64,000 nucleotides of DNA from Roseateles_B sp041912595. Its GTDB lineage: Bacteria; Pseudomonadota; Gammaproteobacteria; Burkholderiales; Burkholderiaceae_C. Location of the stretch: positions 62,001 to 126,000 of the forward strand of contig JAYRMR010000003.1 of the NCBI GenBank assembly GCA_041912595.1. The letters are read 5' to 3'. The position numbers and the translations under genes were made by a program. The first letter of the stretch is position 1, and the number at the start of each line of letters is the position of its first letter. Below, piece by piece: positions 35,201-44,057 of the stretch. The notes below the pieces were generated by a model that was not told the DNA's origin, searched no databases, and worked only from the letters and a program-made list of their open reading frames with translations.

Positions 35201-35625
35201 GCGACGCCATCGTCTTCAACACGCCGGGCAGCGCCGTCTACGGGCCCAAGGTGATGCTGATCGACCAGGACGCCGGCTCCGGTGGCGACTACCTGCCCTG
35301 GGCCTTCCGTCGCCTGGGCCTGGGCCCGCTGATCGGCACGCGGACCTGGGGCGGCCTGATCGGCATTTCCGCCAACCCGCCCCTGATCGACGGTGGCTTC
35401 CTGACCGTGCCCTTCTTCCGCTTCTTCACGCCGGACGGCGAATGGCGGATCGAGAACGAGGGCACCGTGCCGGACATGGAGGTCGATCTCGACCCGATCG
35501 GCGTCAACCGCGGCCAGGACAGCCAGCTCGACGCCGGCATTGCCGAGGTCCTGAAGCGCCTGGCGACCTACAAGCCCGTGGACCTCAAGCAGGCACCGCC
35601 CCTGCCCACGGAGCTGGGCAAGTGA
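32272..35625 (+). CDS. Tricorn-type S41 peptidase, periplasmic
   Basis: A large peptidase, probably degrading peptides in the periplasm. The 1117 residues start with a Sec signal (cleavage after about 29, GAAQA/DTLLL). Two beta-propeller regions follow, with repeated SPDGRWIAF-like blades. A low-complexity linker of Lys-Pro-Asp-Ala repeats spans about 547-590. A helical C1-like domain is next (REEWQQIFNEVWWMEREYFY), then a PDZ domain (about 800-885) and the S41 catalytic domain: IDDRRNGGGHAANYIL, and the nucleophile Ser (about 1003) in DAGSGGDYLPW. It is followed 38 bases later by another peptidase gene. Confidence 0.92.
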   Translation: MKTFALKPLNWALASAAAFLALPGAAQADTLLLRQPSLSADRLAFVYGGDLWVARRDGSEPRQLTSQAAAEYAPKFSPDGRWIAFTANYDGNPDVYVMPAEGGEPRRLTWHPGADVVNGWSADGKRVLFSSAREVANSRSNQLFEVAVEGGPERKLMKAVAFEGAWHADGERLAYRPNRKAHEGAAGWRQSRGGATPPIWVINLKTQQLDKVPHVRATDHSPMWHGDELVFISDRNDGAANLFSWNGKTQQLRQLTRSKSWDVRSASLQGSTVVYEMGGSLHQLDLKSGQDLTLRITLPVAGAQTREQWKDASRQLQGAQLSPTGKRVLVTARGEVFNVPVKDGVTQNLTGTSGVREKDALWRPDGKQMAWLRDAGFKHELVLAEPTAGGKREAHALPAGYFTLLDWSPDGKRIVLQDNHLQLYVFETEAKALKPVAKTPRRSQFVVSFSPDSRWMAYTLVGANQLSQIHLHDFQTGQQHMISDGLAHAVWPAFSPKGDLLYFAASVNAGPRQVGLDMTVEDQPLRLGLYAAVLSSEGRSPLWPKTAEEEGPKTDAKPDAKPDSKADAKGEGKPDAKPDAKADAKPEDKARPAVKPTRIDIAGLQQRFVPLPVPERFYAGLMVAADGSLYYLDRRQQGVANDGPDAETSGHAELFRFDMEERKAKSVKTGLSSASLSADGKKLLLELPKGKLEVADTGDKPDPKALDQSGLRARIQPREEWQQIFNEVWWMEREYFYAPNLHGLDWDAVYKRYQPLLAHVQRREDLNEILSDLIGELQVAHNNVGGGDVPSDAPVSVGLLGADVEPHEGRWRLSKVYAGDRWNPFLKAPLAMPGLNVKAGDYILSVNGQPLNAGQNFFRAFENTAGKQTTLTVADNPRGEKSRQVVVEPVGRDGGLRQWDWIEANRAHVAAKTGGKVGYIYLPDTGRNGFEYFNRQFFAQSDKEALIIDDRRNGGGHAANYILDVLKRPYLSGWKDRDAIVFNTPGSAVYGPKVMLIDQDAGSGGDYLPWAFRRLGLGPLIGTRTWGGLIGISANPPLIDGGFLTVPFFRFFTPDGEWRIENEGTVPDMEVDLDPIGVNRGQDSQLDAGIAEVLKRLATYKPVDLKQAPPLPTELGK

Positions 35626-35663
35626 AGCACGGCCCCCTCATCGAACCGTCTGGAGATGCGTCC

Positions 35664-37850
35664 ATGAAACAACCGTTCCTGATTCCTCCGGCCTCTCGCC
35701 GCCGCGCCGTGCGGTGGATGGCGCTGTCGACCCTGGCCCTGGCCGGGCTGGCGGGCGCCGGTGCGGCCGTCGCTGCCGATGCGGCTTACCCGGCCACCCA
35801 GAAGCGGGCCGTGCAGGACACCTTCCACGGCACGGCGGTCAGCGAGGACTACCGCTGGCTCGAGGACTTCGAGAGCCCCGAAGTGAAGCAGTGGGTCGCC
35901 GCGCAGAACGCGCTGACCCGCGCGCGACTCGATGCCATTCCCGGCCGCGAGGCCCTGGCGGCGCGCATCAAGGACCTCGTCAGCTCGCGCCCGACGGGCT
36001 ATGGCAGCCTGGGCCTCTATGGCCAGCGCTGGTTCGCGCTCAAGTTCGAGGCCGGCCGCCAGCAGCCGCGCCTCGTGACGATGGACAGCCCGGACCAGCC
36101 CGGCACCGAACGCGTCGTGCTGGACCCGACCGAGCTCGCCACCGACGGCAGCCTGGCGATCGACTGGTTCCAGCCCTCGCCGGACGGCCGGCGCATCGCC
36201 GTGTCCCTCAGCGAGAAGGGCAGCGAGCGCGGCAGCCTGCACCTCTATGACGTCGCCAGCGGCAAGGCCATCGACGTGGTGATCCCGCGCGTGCAGTTCC
36301 CCACCGGCGGCGGCTCCGTGAGCTGGCATGCCGATGGCAAGGGCCTGCTCTACACGCGCTATCCGGCGCCGGGCGAGCGCCCGGATGCTGATGCCATGTT
36401 CTTCCAGGAGGTCTGGACCCACCGCCTGGGCGAGCCGCTGAGCCGCGATCGCCGCGTGCTGGGCCAGGGGCTGCCCCGCATTGCCGAGACCTTCCTGGCG
36501 GCGGGGCCCAAGGGCCTGCAGATCGCCCAGGTGCTCAATGGCGATGGGGGCGAGGAGGCCTTCTGGCTGCAGCAGAAGGGCGGGCGCTGGCAGCAGCTCT
36601 CGAACTTCGCCGACGGCGTCAAGGGCGTCCAGGCGAGCGCGGACGGCTGGCTCTACCTGCTCTCGACCCAGGGCGCGCCCAAGGGTCAGGTCTTGCGCCT
36701 GAAGCTGGGCCAGCCCCTGGCCAAGGCCGAGCGCCTCGTGCCGGAGGCCGAGGGTACGCTGACGCAGTTCAAGCTGCAGGATGGGCGGCTCTACCTCAGC
36801 TACCTGCTGGGCGGCCCGTCCGAGCTGCGCCGCTTCGACCTCAAGACCCGCAAGAGCGACGTGATGCCGCTGCCGCCCATCGCCAGCGTGGATGCGCTGG
36901 TGAAGGGCGCCAAGGGCGAGCTGCTGGCCTCGGTGCAGAGCTACACCCAGCCGCAGGCCTGGTACCGCGTGCACGCGGACGGCCACCTGGAGGCCACGGC
37001 CCTGGCGCAGAAGGCGAATGTGGACTTCAGCGACGTCGAGGTGCTGCGCGAGTTCGCCACCTCCAAGGACGGCACGCGCGTGCCGCTCAACATCCTGCGA
37101 CCCAAGGGTCTGAAGCTCGATGGCAGTCATCCCGTGCTGCTGTACGGCTACGGCGGCTACAGCGTCAGCCAGACGCCGGGCTTCAACGCCCTGCGCAAGG
37201 TGTGGCTGGAACGCGGTGGCGTCATGGTCATCGCCAACCTGCGAGGCGGCGGCGAGTACGGCGAGGCCTGGCACCTGGCGGGCAACCTCACGCGCAAGCA
37301 GAACGTGTTCGACGACTTCATCGGCGCGGCGGAGCACCTGATCGCGCGGGGCTACACCCGGCCCGAGCGACTGGCGATCCAGGGCGGCAGCAACGGCGGC
37401 CTGCTAATGGGCGCCGCCCTGACGCAGCGGCCGGATCTGTTCCGTGCGGTGCATGCCTCGGTCGGGATCTACGACATGCTGCGGGTGGAGCTCGACGCCA
37501 ACGGGGCCTTCAACATCACCGAGTTCGGCACCGTGAAGGATGAGGCGCAGTTCCGCGCGCTGCTGGGCTATTCGCCGCTGCACAAGGTCCGGGACGGCAC
37601 GCGCTACCCCGCCGTGCTCTTCACCACGGGCGACCACGATGGCCGCGTCAACCCGATGCAGTCCCGCAAGATGGTCGCGCGACTGCAGGCGGCCCAGGGC
37701 GCGGCCTTTGCCGACCGCCCCATCCTGCTGCGCACGAGTGCCAACGCCGGCCACGGCATGGGCTCCTCGACCAGCGAGGTGATCGCCGAGCGCACCGACA
37801 GCTTCAGCTTCCTGATGGACCAGCTGGGCATGCCGCTGCAGAAGCCCTGA
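35664..37850 (+). CDS. Prolyl oligopeptidase family serine peptidase (S9A), exported
   Basis: Cleaves after proline in short peptides. The 728 residues begin with a signal sequence (about 1-38, arginine-rich then hydrophobic, ending AVAADA). The start of the mature enzyme, TFHGTAVSEDYRWLEDFESPEVKQWV, is typical of S9A. A seven-bladed propeller spans about 110-430. The catalytic triad is visible: Ser in GGSNGGLLMGA (about 577), Asp in GDHDGRVNPM (about 662) and His in NAGHGMG (about 697). It is probably co-transcribed with the upstream S41 peptidase. Confidence 0.94.
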   Translation: MKQPFLIPPASRRRAVRWMALSTLALAGLAGAGAAVAADAAYPATQKRAVQDTFHGTAVSEDYRWLEDFESPEVKQWVAAQNALTRARLDAIPGREALAARIKDLVSSRPTGYGSLGLYGQRWFALKFEAGRQQPRLVTMDSPDQPGTERVVLDPTELATDGSLAIDWFQPSPDGRRIAVSLSEKGSERGSLHLYDVASGKAIDVVIPRVQFPTGGGSVSWHADGKGLLYTRYPAPGERPDADAMFFQEVWTHRLGEPLSRDRRVLGQGLPRIAETFLAAGPKGLQIAQVLNGDGGEEAFWLQQKGGRWQQLSNFADGVKGVQASADGWLYLLSTQGAPKGQVLRLKLGQPLAKAERLVPEAEGTLTQFKLQDGRLYLSYLLGGPSELRRFDLKTRKSDVMPLPPIASVDALVKGAKGELLASVQSYTQPQAWYRVHADGHLEATALAQKANVDFSDVEVLREFATSKDGTRVPLNILRPKGLKLDGSHPVLLYGYGGYSVSQTPGFNALRKVWLERGGVMVIANLRGGGEYGEAWHLAGNLTRKQNVFDDFIGAAEHLIARGYTRPERLAIQGGSNGGLLMGAALTQRPDLFRAVHASVGIYDMLRVELDANGAFNITEFGTVKDEAQFRALLGYSPLHKVRDGTRYPAVLFTTGDHDGRVNPMQSRKMVARLQAAQGAAFADRPILLRTSANAGHGMGSSTSEVIAERTDSFSFLMDQLGMPLQKP

Positions 37851-37872
37851 GGCGGCTGCAGGCCCTCCGCAG

Positions 37873-37899
37873 AACGGCGCCCGCGGGCGCCGTTTTTTT
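37873..37899 (+). terminator. Intrinsic terminator after the S9A peptidase
   Basis: A perfect 22-bp inverted repeat (AACGGCGCCCG and its complement) immediately followed by seven T residues, 22 bases after the stop codon. It stands between convergent transcription units. Confidence 0.9.
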
Positions 37900-37919
37900 G
37901 TGGTCTCGCCGCGGGCGCC

Positions 37920-39350
37920 TCAGGTCAGGCTGCGGTTGCGCGCCAGGGGCGGGTTCTTGGCGAAGTAGCGCGAGATGCCCGTGGCGATGGCCTCCACGAG
38001 CTGGGCCTGGTAGGCCTCGCTGCTGAGCTTGGCCTCCTCCTCGGGGTTGGAGATGAAGGCCGTCTCCACGAGGATGCTGGGGATGTCCGGCGCCTTGAGC
38101 ACGGCAAAGCCGGCCTGCTCGACACGCGGCTTGTGCAGCTTGCCCACGCGGCTGATCTGCCCGAGCACCTCGCCGCCGAGCTTCAGGCTGTCCTTGATCT
38201 GCGCGGTGGTGCTGAGGTCCAGCAGCGTGCGCAGCACCGAGGCGTCCTTGACCTTGGTGTTCACGCCCCCGATCAGGTCGGCGGCGTTCTCCCGGTCGGC
38301 CATCCAGCGGGCCGCCGCGCTGCTGGCCGCGCCGTCGCTGAGCGCGAAGACGCTGGCACCGCGGGCCTGCGGCGTGAAGAAGGCATCGGCGTGCAGCGAC
38401 ACGAAGAGGTCGGCCTGCACGCGCCGCGCCTTGCGCACGCGCTCGTGCAGCGGCACGAAGAAGTCGGCGTCGCGGGTCATCATCACGCGGATGTTGGGAT
38501 GCTTGTCCAGGCGGTCCCGCAGCTTCAGGCCGATCGCCAGCACCACGTCCTTTTCCTTGAGCCCGCTCGGCCCCATGGCGCCGGGGTCCTCGCCGCCATG
38601 GCCCGGGTCGAGGGCGATGACGATGAGGCGGTCCAGCTGCTGCTTGGTGAGGGGCGCGGCCTGGGGCGTCGAGGCGGCGGTGGCGGGGGGCTGCGTCGGT
38701 GGCTGCGTCTGCGGCTTCTGGGTGATGAGCACGGGCGCGCTCGCCGCCGGCTGGGCGGCGGTGGCCGGGCGGGTCGACTCGGGCTTGTCCAGCTTGGCGA
38801 TCAGCTCCCCCAGCGCGTCCTGCACCGACTGCGCGGCGGCCTTCTCGGCCGCCTCCTTCTCGCGGATCAGCGCCAGCAGCGGGTCGCGTTCCTGCACCGG
38901 GTAGAGGTCCAGCACCAGCCGGTGCTTGTACGCCGCCACGGGCTGCAGGGTGAAGACCTGCGGGGCAACCGCCTGCTTGAGGTCGAGCACGATGCGCACC
39001 ACGCGGGGCTGGTTCTGGCCCACGCGCAGGCCTTCGATGTAGGGGTCGTCGGCCCGCACCTTGCCCAGCAGCTCGCGCAGCCCCGGGCTGAGGTCGAGGT
39101 CGTCGACGTCGATCACCAGGCGGTCCGGCCCGCTGACGAGGCTGTGCCGCGCGACGAGGGGGCGATCGGACTCGATGGTGATGCGGGTGTAGTCCTGCGC
39201 CGGCCAGATGCGCACCGCGACGATGCTGGCAAGACCTGGCCCCGCCAGCAGCTGCGCCGGGGCCTGCAGCACGAGCGCCAGGCCGCCCATGCGGCGCAGG
39301 GCGCTGCGGCGGGAGGCGGGGCTGGAGGCGGGGCGTGCCGGTGCGCTCAT
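37920..39350 (-). CDS. amiC: N-acetylmuramoyl-L-alanine amidase (AmiC type) with AMIN domain
   Basis: Splits septal peptidoglycan during daughter-cell separation. The 476 residues begin with a probable Tat signal (SRRSALRRMGGLALVLQ). An AMIN domain (about 45-145), a Pro/Thr/Ala linker and an Amidase_3 domain follow. The zinc-site motifs are ALDPGHGGEDPGAMG, the His in SLHADAF and the Glu in VETAFISN. The start overlaps the tsaE stop by four bases (ATGA), so they are translationally coupled, the order common in proteobacteria. A GCAAGACCTG copy at 39229 runs antisense here and forces a CTT Leu codon. Confidence 0.94.
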   Translation of the reverse strand: MSAPARPASSPASRRSALRRMGGLALVLQAPAQLLAGPGLASIVAVRIWPAQDYTRITIESDRPLVARHSLVSGPDRLVIDVDDLDLSPGLRELLGKVRADDPYIEGLRVGQNQPRVVRIVLDLKQAVAPQVFTLQPVAAYKHRLVLDLYPVQERDPLLALIREKEAAEKAAAQSVQDALGELIAKLDKPESTRPATAAQPAASAPVLITQKPQTQPPTQPPATAASTPQAAPLTKQQLDRLIVIALDPGHGGEDPGAMGPSGLKEKDVVLAIGLKLRDRLDKHPNIRVMMTRDADFFVPLHERVRKARRVQADLFVSLHADAFFTPQARGASVFALSDGAASSAAARWMADRENAADLIGGVNTKVKDASVLRTLLDLSTTAQIKDSLKLGGEVLGQISRVGKLHKPRVEQAGFAVLKAPDIPSILVETAFISNPEEEAKLSSEAYQAQLVEAIATGISRYFAKNPPLARNRSLT

Positions 39351-39862
39351 GGGGCGCCCCCCGCGAGAGATGGGCTGGGCGGGAGGGCGCCCAGCAGGCC
39401 GACGCCGCGCGGCGTGCAGGCCTCGAGGCGCAGCCGGCGTGAGTCGTCCTCGGCGATGTCCAGGTGCAGGGCGAGGTCGGGCACGGGGAGCATGCCGGCG
39501 GCCTTCTCGGGCCATTCCGAGAGCTTGAGCCCGGGGCTGGTGAAGATCTCGCGGAAGCCGGCGTCCTCCCACTCGCGCGGGTCGCCGAAGCGGTAGAAAT
39601 CGAAGTGGCTCACCACGCCCTGGCCACCGTGCTCGGCGAGGTCATAGCTTTCCATGACGGCATAGCTGGGGCTCTTGATCCGGCCCTGCACGCCCAGGGC
39701 GCGCAGCAGGTGGCGCACCAGGGTGGTCTTGCCGGCGCCCAGGGTGCCGTGCAGCTCGAGGGAGGCGTCCAGCAGCCCCGGCGCCCGTGCCAGGTCTTGC
39801 GCAAAGCGTTCGCAGGCGGCCTCGTCGGGCCAGCGCAGCTCGCGGGTTTCTAGAATGGCCAA
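39347..39862 (-). CDS. tsaE: tRNA threonylcarbamoyladenosine biosynthesis ATPase TsaE
   Basis: ATPase partner of TsaB/TsaD in t6A37 tRNA modification. Walker A is GTLGAGKTTLVRHLL (about 40-54), with IKSPSYAVMESYD, HFDFYRFGDPREWED and KLSEWPEKA all as in the family. No ATG lies at a sensible position. I chose the TTG at 39862, giving 171 residues and abutting the divergent queG start; in-frame ATGs upstream would run into queG. The dispersed GCAAGACCTG motif occurs at 39791. Confidence 0.9.
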   Translation of the reverse strand: MAILETRELRWPDEAACERFAQDLARAPGLLDASLELHGTLGAGKTTLVRHLLRALGVQGRIKSPSYAVMESYDLAEHGGQGVVSHFDFYRFGDPREWEDAGFREIFTSPGLKLSEWPEKAAGMLPVPDLALHLDIAEDDSRRLRLEACTPRGVGLLGALPPSPSLAGGAP

Positions 39863-41005
39863 ATGCAGCAAACTCCCCAGATGACTCTCGACCCCCAGGC
39901 GGTGATGCAGGAATTGCAGGCCTGGGCGCATGAGCTGGGATTCTCACAGATTGGCGTGGCCGACATCGACCTCAGCAGCGCGGAGGCGGGCCTGCTCGCC
40001 TGGCTGGAGGCGGGATTCCACGGCAGCATGCACTACATGGCCAGCCACGGGCTCAAGCGGGCGCGTCCGGCCGAGCTGGTGCCCGGCACCGTGCGGGTGC
40101 TCACCGCCCGCATGGACTACCTGCCCGCCGGCCTCGGTCCCGACTGGCGCCGGCTGGAATGGCAGGGGCTCTCGGAGCCGATGCGCGCCCAGGTCTCGCT
40201 CTACGCCCGCGGCCGGGACTACCACAAGGTGCTGCGCCAGCGCCTGCAGCAGCTGGCGGACCGGCTGGCGACGCGGGTGGGACCGCTGGGGCATCGCGTC
40301 TTCACCGACTCCGCGCCGGTGCTGGAGGTGGAGCTCGCGGCGCGTTCGGGGCTGGGCTGGCGCGGCAAGCACACGCTCACGCTCTCGCGGGATGCCGGCT
40401 CGCTGTTCTTCCTGGGCGAGATCTACATCGACCTGCCGCTGCCACTGAGCGAGCCCGCGCCCGCCCATTGCGGGCAGTGCCAGGCCTGCCTCGACGTCTG
40501 CCCCACGCAGGCCATCGTGGCGCCGTACCGGGTGGATGCGCGGCGCTGCATCTCCTATCTCACCATCGAGCATGACGGCGCGATACCCGTTGAATTGCGG
40601 CCGCTGCTCGGCAACCGCATCTACGGCTGCGACGACTGCCAGCTCGTGTGCCCCTGGAACAAGTTCGCGCAGCGCAGCCCCGTGCCGGACTTCGACACCC
40701 GCGCCCACTTCACGGCGCCGGGCCTGCTGCAGCTGTGGGCCTGGGACGAGGCCGAGTTCCTGCGGCGAACGGAGGGCTCGGCCATCCGCCGGATCGGGCA
40801 CTGGCGCTGGCGCCGCAATCTCTCGGTGGCCATGGGCAATGCGCTGAGGCAAGACCTGGCCCCGCCGGACCGCGAGGCGCTGCAGTCCGCCCTGGCGACA
40901 GCGCTGACGCAGGCGCTGGCGGCCGGGGACGAGGTGCTCGCCGAGCACCTGCGCTGGGCTATGGCGCCAGCCGCGCCTGCATCAGCAGCCACAGGGGCAG
41001 GCTGA
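39863..41005 (+). CDS. queG: Epoxyqueuosine reductase
   Basis: Cobalamin-dependent enzyme for the last step of queuosine tRNA modification. The 380 residues include the N-terminal cobalamin-binding reductase domain (YARGRDYHKVLRQRL, FTDSAPVLEVELAARSGLGWRGKHT). Two 4Fe-4S motifs follow, CGQCQACLDVCP (about 207-218) and CDDCQLVCPW (about 257-266). A HEAT-like C-terminal region (RRIGHWRWRRNLSVAMGNAL) is also present. An ATG six codons in (MTLDP) is an alternative start. It diverges from tsaE with no gap. Confidence 0.95.
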   Translation: MQQTPQMTLDPQAVMQELQAWAHELGFSQIGVADIDLSSAEAGLLAWLEAGFHGSMHYMASHGLKRARPAELVPGTVRVLTARMDYLPAGLGPDWRRLEWQGLSEPMRAQVSLYARGRDYHKVLRQRLQQLADRLATRVGPLGHRVFTDSAPVLEVELAARSGLGWRGKHTLTLSRDAGSLFFLGEIYIDLPLPLSEPAPAHCGQCQACLDVCPTQAIVAPYRVDARRCISYLTIEHDGAIPVELRPLLGNRIYGCDDCQLVCPWNKFAQRSPVPDFDTRAHFTAPGLLQLWAWDEAEFLRRTEGSAIRRIGHWRWRRNLSVAMGNALRQDLAPPDREALQSALATALTQALAAGDEVLAEHLRWAMAPAAPASAATGAG

Positions 41006-41864
41006 CCATGCCCAGCAGGGTGGACAGCGTGATCAGCCCTGCGACGAAGGGCCCGTTGCCGCCCATGCGCACCGCCAGCACATAGCTGCTAGAGGCCGTC
41101 GGCAGCGCCGCGAAGGCCATCAGGAGCACGGCCTGGGCCTGTGGCAGGGCGAGGGCGTGGATCAGCACCAGCGCGACCAGCGGCAGGGCGCCATGGCGGA
41201 TGAAGAGCAGGGCGCCCGCCAGACCCGGTGCATCGCGCAGCGCCCCGAAGCGCAGACCCGCCCCGACGGCCATCAGCCCGAGCGGCAGGGCTGCCACGCC
41301 GATCTTCTGCAGGCTCACCGCCGCCGGTTCGGGCAGGCGCAGGCCGCTGAGGTTGGCCACGAGCCCCAGCACCGTGCTGACGATCAGCGGGTTGCGCGTC
41401 AGCTCGCGCAGATAGCCATGCCCGCCGTGCCGGGCCAGCGGCCACACCGCCGCCACATTGGCCAGGGGCACGCACAGGGCGATCAGCAGGGCGATCCACG
41501 CCACGCCCTGCGCCCCCTGCAGCCGCTCGGCCAGCGCGAGCGCGACGAAGGAATTGAAGCGGAACGCGACCTGCGCGCCCGAGGCATGGTTCTGCGCGTG
41601 CATGCCCGGCCACAGGCGCAGCGCATAGGACAGCGCCACCCCCGACAGCAGCACGGTCACGCCCGCGCCTGCGAGCGCCAGCGTCTCGCCGGGCTGCAGC
41701 TGGCTGCGGGAGATCGAGTTGAAGAGCAGGACCGGGAACAGCAGGTAGTACACCAGCCGCTCCACGCTGGCCCACACCGCGCGGTCCAGCGACGTCCAGC
41801 GGCACAGCCCGAAGCCGGCGGCGATGAGCAGGAGGTCGGGCAGCAGCAGGAGCAGGTCGGGCAT
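40959..41864 (-). CDS. AEC-family (auxin efflux carrier) permease
   Basis: A secondary transporter of the AEC family, often for malonate or other dicarboxylates; substrate unknown. The 301 residues hold about ten hydrophobic helices, with the family break motif FNSFVALALAERLQG and ANLSGLRLPEPAAVSL in the middle. Its 3' end overlaps the queG 3' end by 47 bases (tail to tail). The ATG at 41864 begins MPDLLLLLPDLLL directly at the first helix. Confidence 0.88.
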   Translation of the reverse strand: MPDLLLLLPDLLLIAAGFGLCRWTSLDRAVWASVERLVYYLLFPVLLFNSISRSQLQPGETLALAGAGVTVLLSGVALSYALRLWPGMHAQNHASGAQVAFRFNSFVALALAERLQGAQGVAWIALLIALCVPLANVAAVWPLARHGGHGYLRELTRNPLIVSTVLGLVANLSGLRLPEPAAVSLQKIGVAALPLGLMAVGAGLRFGALRDAPGLAGALLFIRHGALPLVALVLIHALALPQAQAVLLMAFAALPTASSSYVLAVRMGGNGPFVAGLITLSTLLGMVSLPLWLLMQARLAP

Positions 41865-42048
41865 GGGCGCAGTGTGCCAGCAAGGGGTCACACGGCGCTG
41901 ACACGAAGGTGCCAGCGAGGTCCGCGCGCGATCCCTGCGCGCGATGCCTGTGCGCGGGCAGGCCACGTGCGCCGTCCTGAACGTCTTGAACGCTCGCCGG
42001 CTGCCTTAGACTGGCAGCTCCCTTCAGCAGGACCACGAGAGGAGCCCC

Positions 42049-43026
42049 ATGAGCCGTCGCACGATTCTCAAGCACATCCCCCTGGCCCTGGCGGCCCTCG
42101 CGCTGCCGGGTGTCGCCCTGGCGCAGGGCTACCCCACGAAGCCGGTCAAGCTGGTCGTGCCTTTCGCGCCCGGCGGCACGACGGACATCGTGGCCCGCGT
42201 CGTGGCCGAGAAGATCAACGGCCCGCTGGGCCAGACCATGGTCGTCGAGAACAAGGCCGGCGGCGGCGGCAAGGTCGGGGCGAACGAGACGGCCAAGGCC
42301 GCGCCGGACGGCTACGCGCTGGGCATGGCCACGGTCTCCACCACGGCCGCCAACCCGGCCATCGACCCCAAGATCCCCTACAACCCGCTGACCGACTTCA
42401 CGCCCATCATCAATGTGGCGGCCACGCCCAACATCATCGCGGTGCACCCCAGCTTCCCGGCGCGGGACTACAAGGGCTTCCTCGCCGAGCTGAAGAAGAA
42501 CCCGGGCAAGTACAGCTACGCGACCTCCGGCACGGGCGGCATCGGGCATCTGCAGATGGAGCTGTACAAGTCGCTGGCGGGCGTCTTCGTGCTGCACATC
42601 CCCTACCGCGGCGCGGGCCCGGCCCTCAATGACACCGTGGCGGGCCAGGTGCCGATGATCTTCGACAACCTGCCCTCGGCGCTGCCCTTCATCAAGGACG
42701 GCCGCCTGATTCCCATCGTCGTGGCGGCGCCCCAGCGCCTGGCCCAACTGCCGCAGGTGCCGACGTTCAAGGAAGTGGGCCTCGAGCCTGTCAACCGCAT
42801 GGCCTTCTACGGCATCTACGGACCCAAGGGCCTGCCGAAGGAGGTGGTCGACAAGGTCAGCACCGCCGTCAAGAAGACGCTGGAGCTGCCGGACGTGCGC
42901 AAGCGCATCGAGGACACCGGCTCCATCATCGTGGCCAACACGCCCGAGCAGTTCGCCGCCCAGATCAAGGCCGAGTACGAGGTCTACAAGAAGGTGGTCG
43001 AGACACAGAAGCTCAAGCTGGACTGA
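42049..43026 (+). CDS. Bug-family periplasmic solute-binding protein (TctC-like)
   Basis: Extracytoplasmic receptor of the Bug family, typical of Burkholderiales and often associated with tripartite tricarboxylate transporters. The 325 residues begin with a signal peptide (cleavage after ALAQG). The conserved PVKLVVPFAPGGTTDIVARVV, the YSYATSGTGGIGHLQMEL loop and the C-terminal KADYEVYKKVV-like helix follow. GAGAGGAG precedes the ATG at a good distance. No TctA/TctB permease is adjacent, as is usual for orphan Bug receptors. Confidence 0.93.
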   Translation: MSRRTILKHIPLALAALALPGVALAQGYPTKPVKLVVPFAPGGTTDIVARVVAEKINGPLGQTMVVENKAGGGGKVGANETAKAAPDGYALGMATVSTTAANPAIDPKIPYNPLTDFTPIINVAATPNIIAVHPSFPARDYKGFLAELKKNPGKYSYATSGTGGIGHLQMELYKSLAGVFVLHIPYRGAGPALNDTVAGQVPMIFDNLPSALPFIKDGRLIPIVVAAPQRLAQLPQVPTFKEVGLEPVNRMAFYGIYGPKGLPKEVVDKVSTAVKKTLELPDVRKRIEDTGSIIVANTPEQFAAQIKAEYEVYKKVVETQKLKLD

Positions 43027-43034
43027 GCCGGCCC

Positions 43035-44000
43035 GTGCCCCCGCCCGTCAAGCGCCAGCCGGCCGGCCCCCGCGGGGCGGCGGCCGAGGCGCCGCACAGC
43101 GCGGCGCGCCGGGCCAGCGCCCAGGCCTCCGAGCTCTTCCTCGAGACGCTGTGGCTGGAGGACGGCCTGTCCGCCGCCACGCGCCAAGCCTATGGGCGTG
43201 ACCTGGCCCTGCTGGCCGACTGGCTCGATGCCGAGCTCTCGCGCAGCCTCGACGACGCCAGCCAGGCGGACCTGCAGGCCTACATCAGTGCCCGCCACGA
43301 GGGCAGCAAGCCCAGCAGCGCCAACCGGCGCCTGAGCTGCTTCAAGCGCTACTACCGCTGGGCCTTGCGCGAGGCGCGGCTGAGGCAAGACCCGACCCTG
43401 CAGCTGCTGCCCTCGCACCGCCTGCAGCGCAGCATCAAGACGCTCACGCAGGCGCAGGTCGAGGCCCTGCTGCAGGCGCCGGACGTGGACGAGACCTTCG
43501 GCCTGCGGGACCGCGCCATGCTGGAGCTGATGTACGCCAGCGGCCTGCGGGTGAGCGAGCTGGTCGAGCTCAAGACGATCCACGTCGGCCTCAAGGAAAC
43601 CGCGATGCGGGTCATGGGCAAGGGCAGCAAGGAGCGGCTCCTGCCCTTCGGCGAGGAGGCGCGGGACTGGCTCGTGCGCTATCTGCGGGATGCGCGTCCG
43701 CAGCTCGCGGCCGGCCAGCAGCCCGAGGCGCTGTTCCTGAACCGCTACGGCGAAGCGCTGAGCCGGCAGATGTTCTGGCGCCTCGTCAAGAAGTACGCCG
43801 TGCAGGCAGGCATCCGGCAGAGCATCTCGCCGCACACCCTGCGCCATGCCTTCGCGACGCACCTGCTGAACCACGGGGCCGACCTGCGCGCCGTGCAGCT
43901 GCTGCTGGGGCATGCGGACCTCTCGACCACGCAGATCTACACGCACGTGGCGCGCGAGCGCCTCAAGGCCCTGCACGCCCAGCACCACCCGCGCGGCTGA
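43035..44000 (+). CDS. xerD: Site-specific tyrosine recombinase XerD
   Basis: Resolves chromosome dimers at dif together with XerC. The 321 residues comprise an extra 35-residue basic N-terminus, the SAM-like core-binding domain (about 38-125) and the catalytic domain. The catalytic residues are Arg in SGLRVSELV, Lys in GKGSKERLLPF, HxxR in HTLRHAFATHLL, His in LLGHADLSTTQ and Tyr in IYTHV. The start is a GTG eight bases after the Bug receptor stop; an internal start nearer ASELFLETLW is possible. Confidence 0.94.
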   Translation: MPPPVKRQPAGPRGAAAEAPHSAARRASAQASELFLETLWLEDGLSAATRQAYGRDLALLADWLDAELSRSLDDASQADLQAYISARHEGSKPSSANRRLSCFKRYYRWALREARLRQDPTLQLLPSHRLQRSIKTLTQAQVEALLQAPDVDETFGLRDRAMLELMYASGLRVSELVELKTIHVGLKETAMRVMGKGSKERLLPFGEEARDWLVRYLRDARPQLAAGQQPEALFLNRYGEALSRQMFWRLVKKYAVQAGIRQSISPHTLRHAFATHLLNHGADLRAVQLLLGHADLSTTQIYTHVARERLKALHAQHHPRG

Positions 44001-44057
44001 GGGCGGCTGAGGGCGGCAGGCGCCTGGGTCAGGTCTTGCCCACGGTCCGAAGACCGG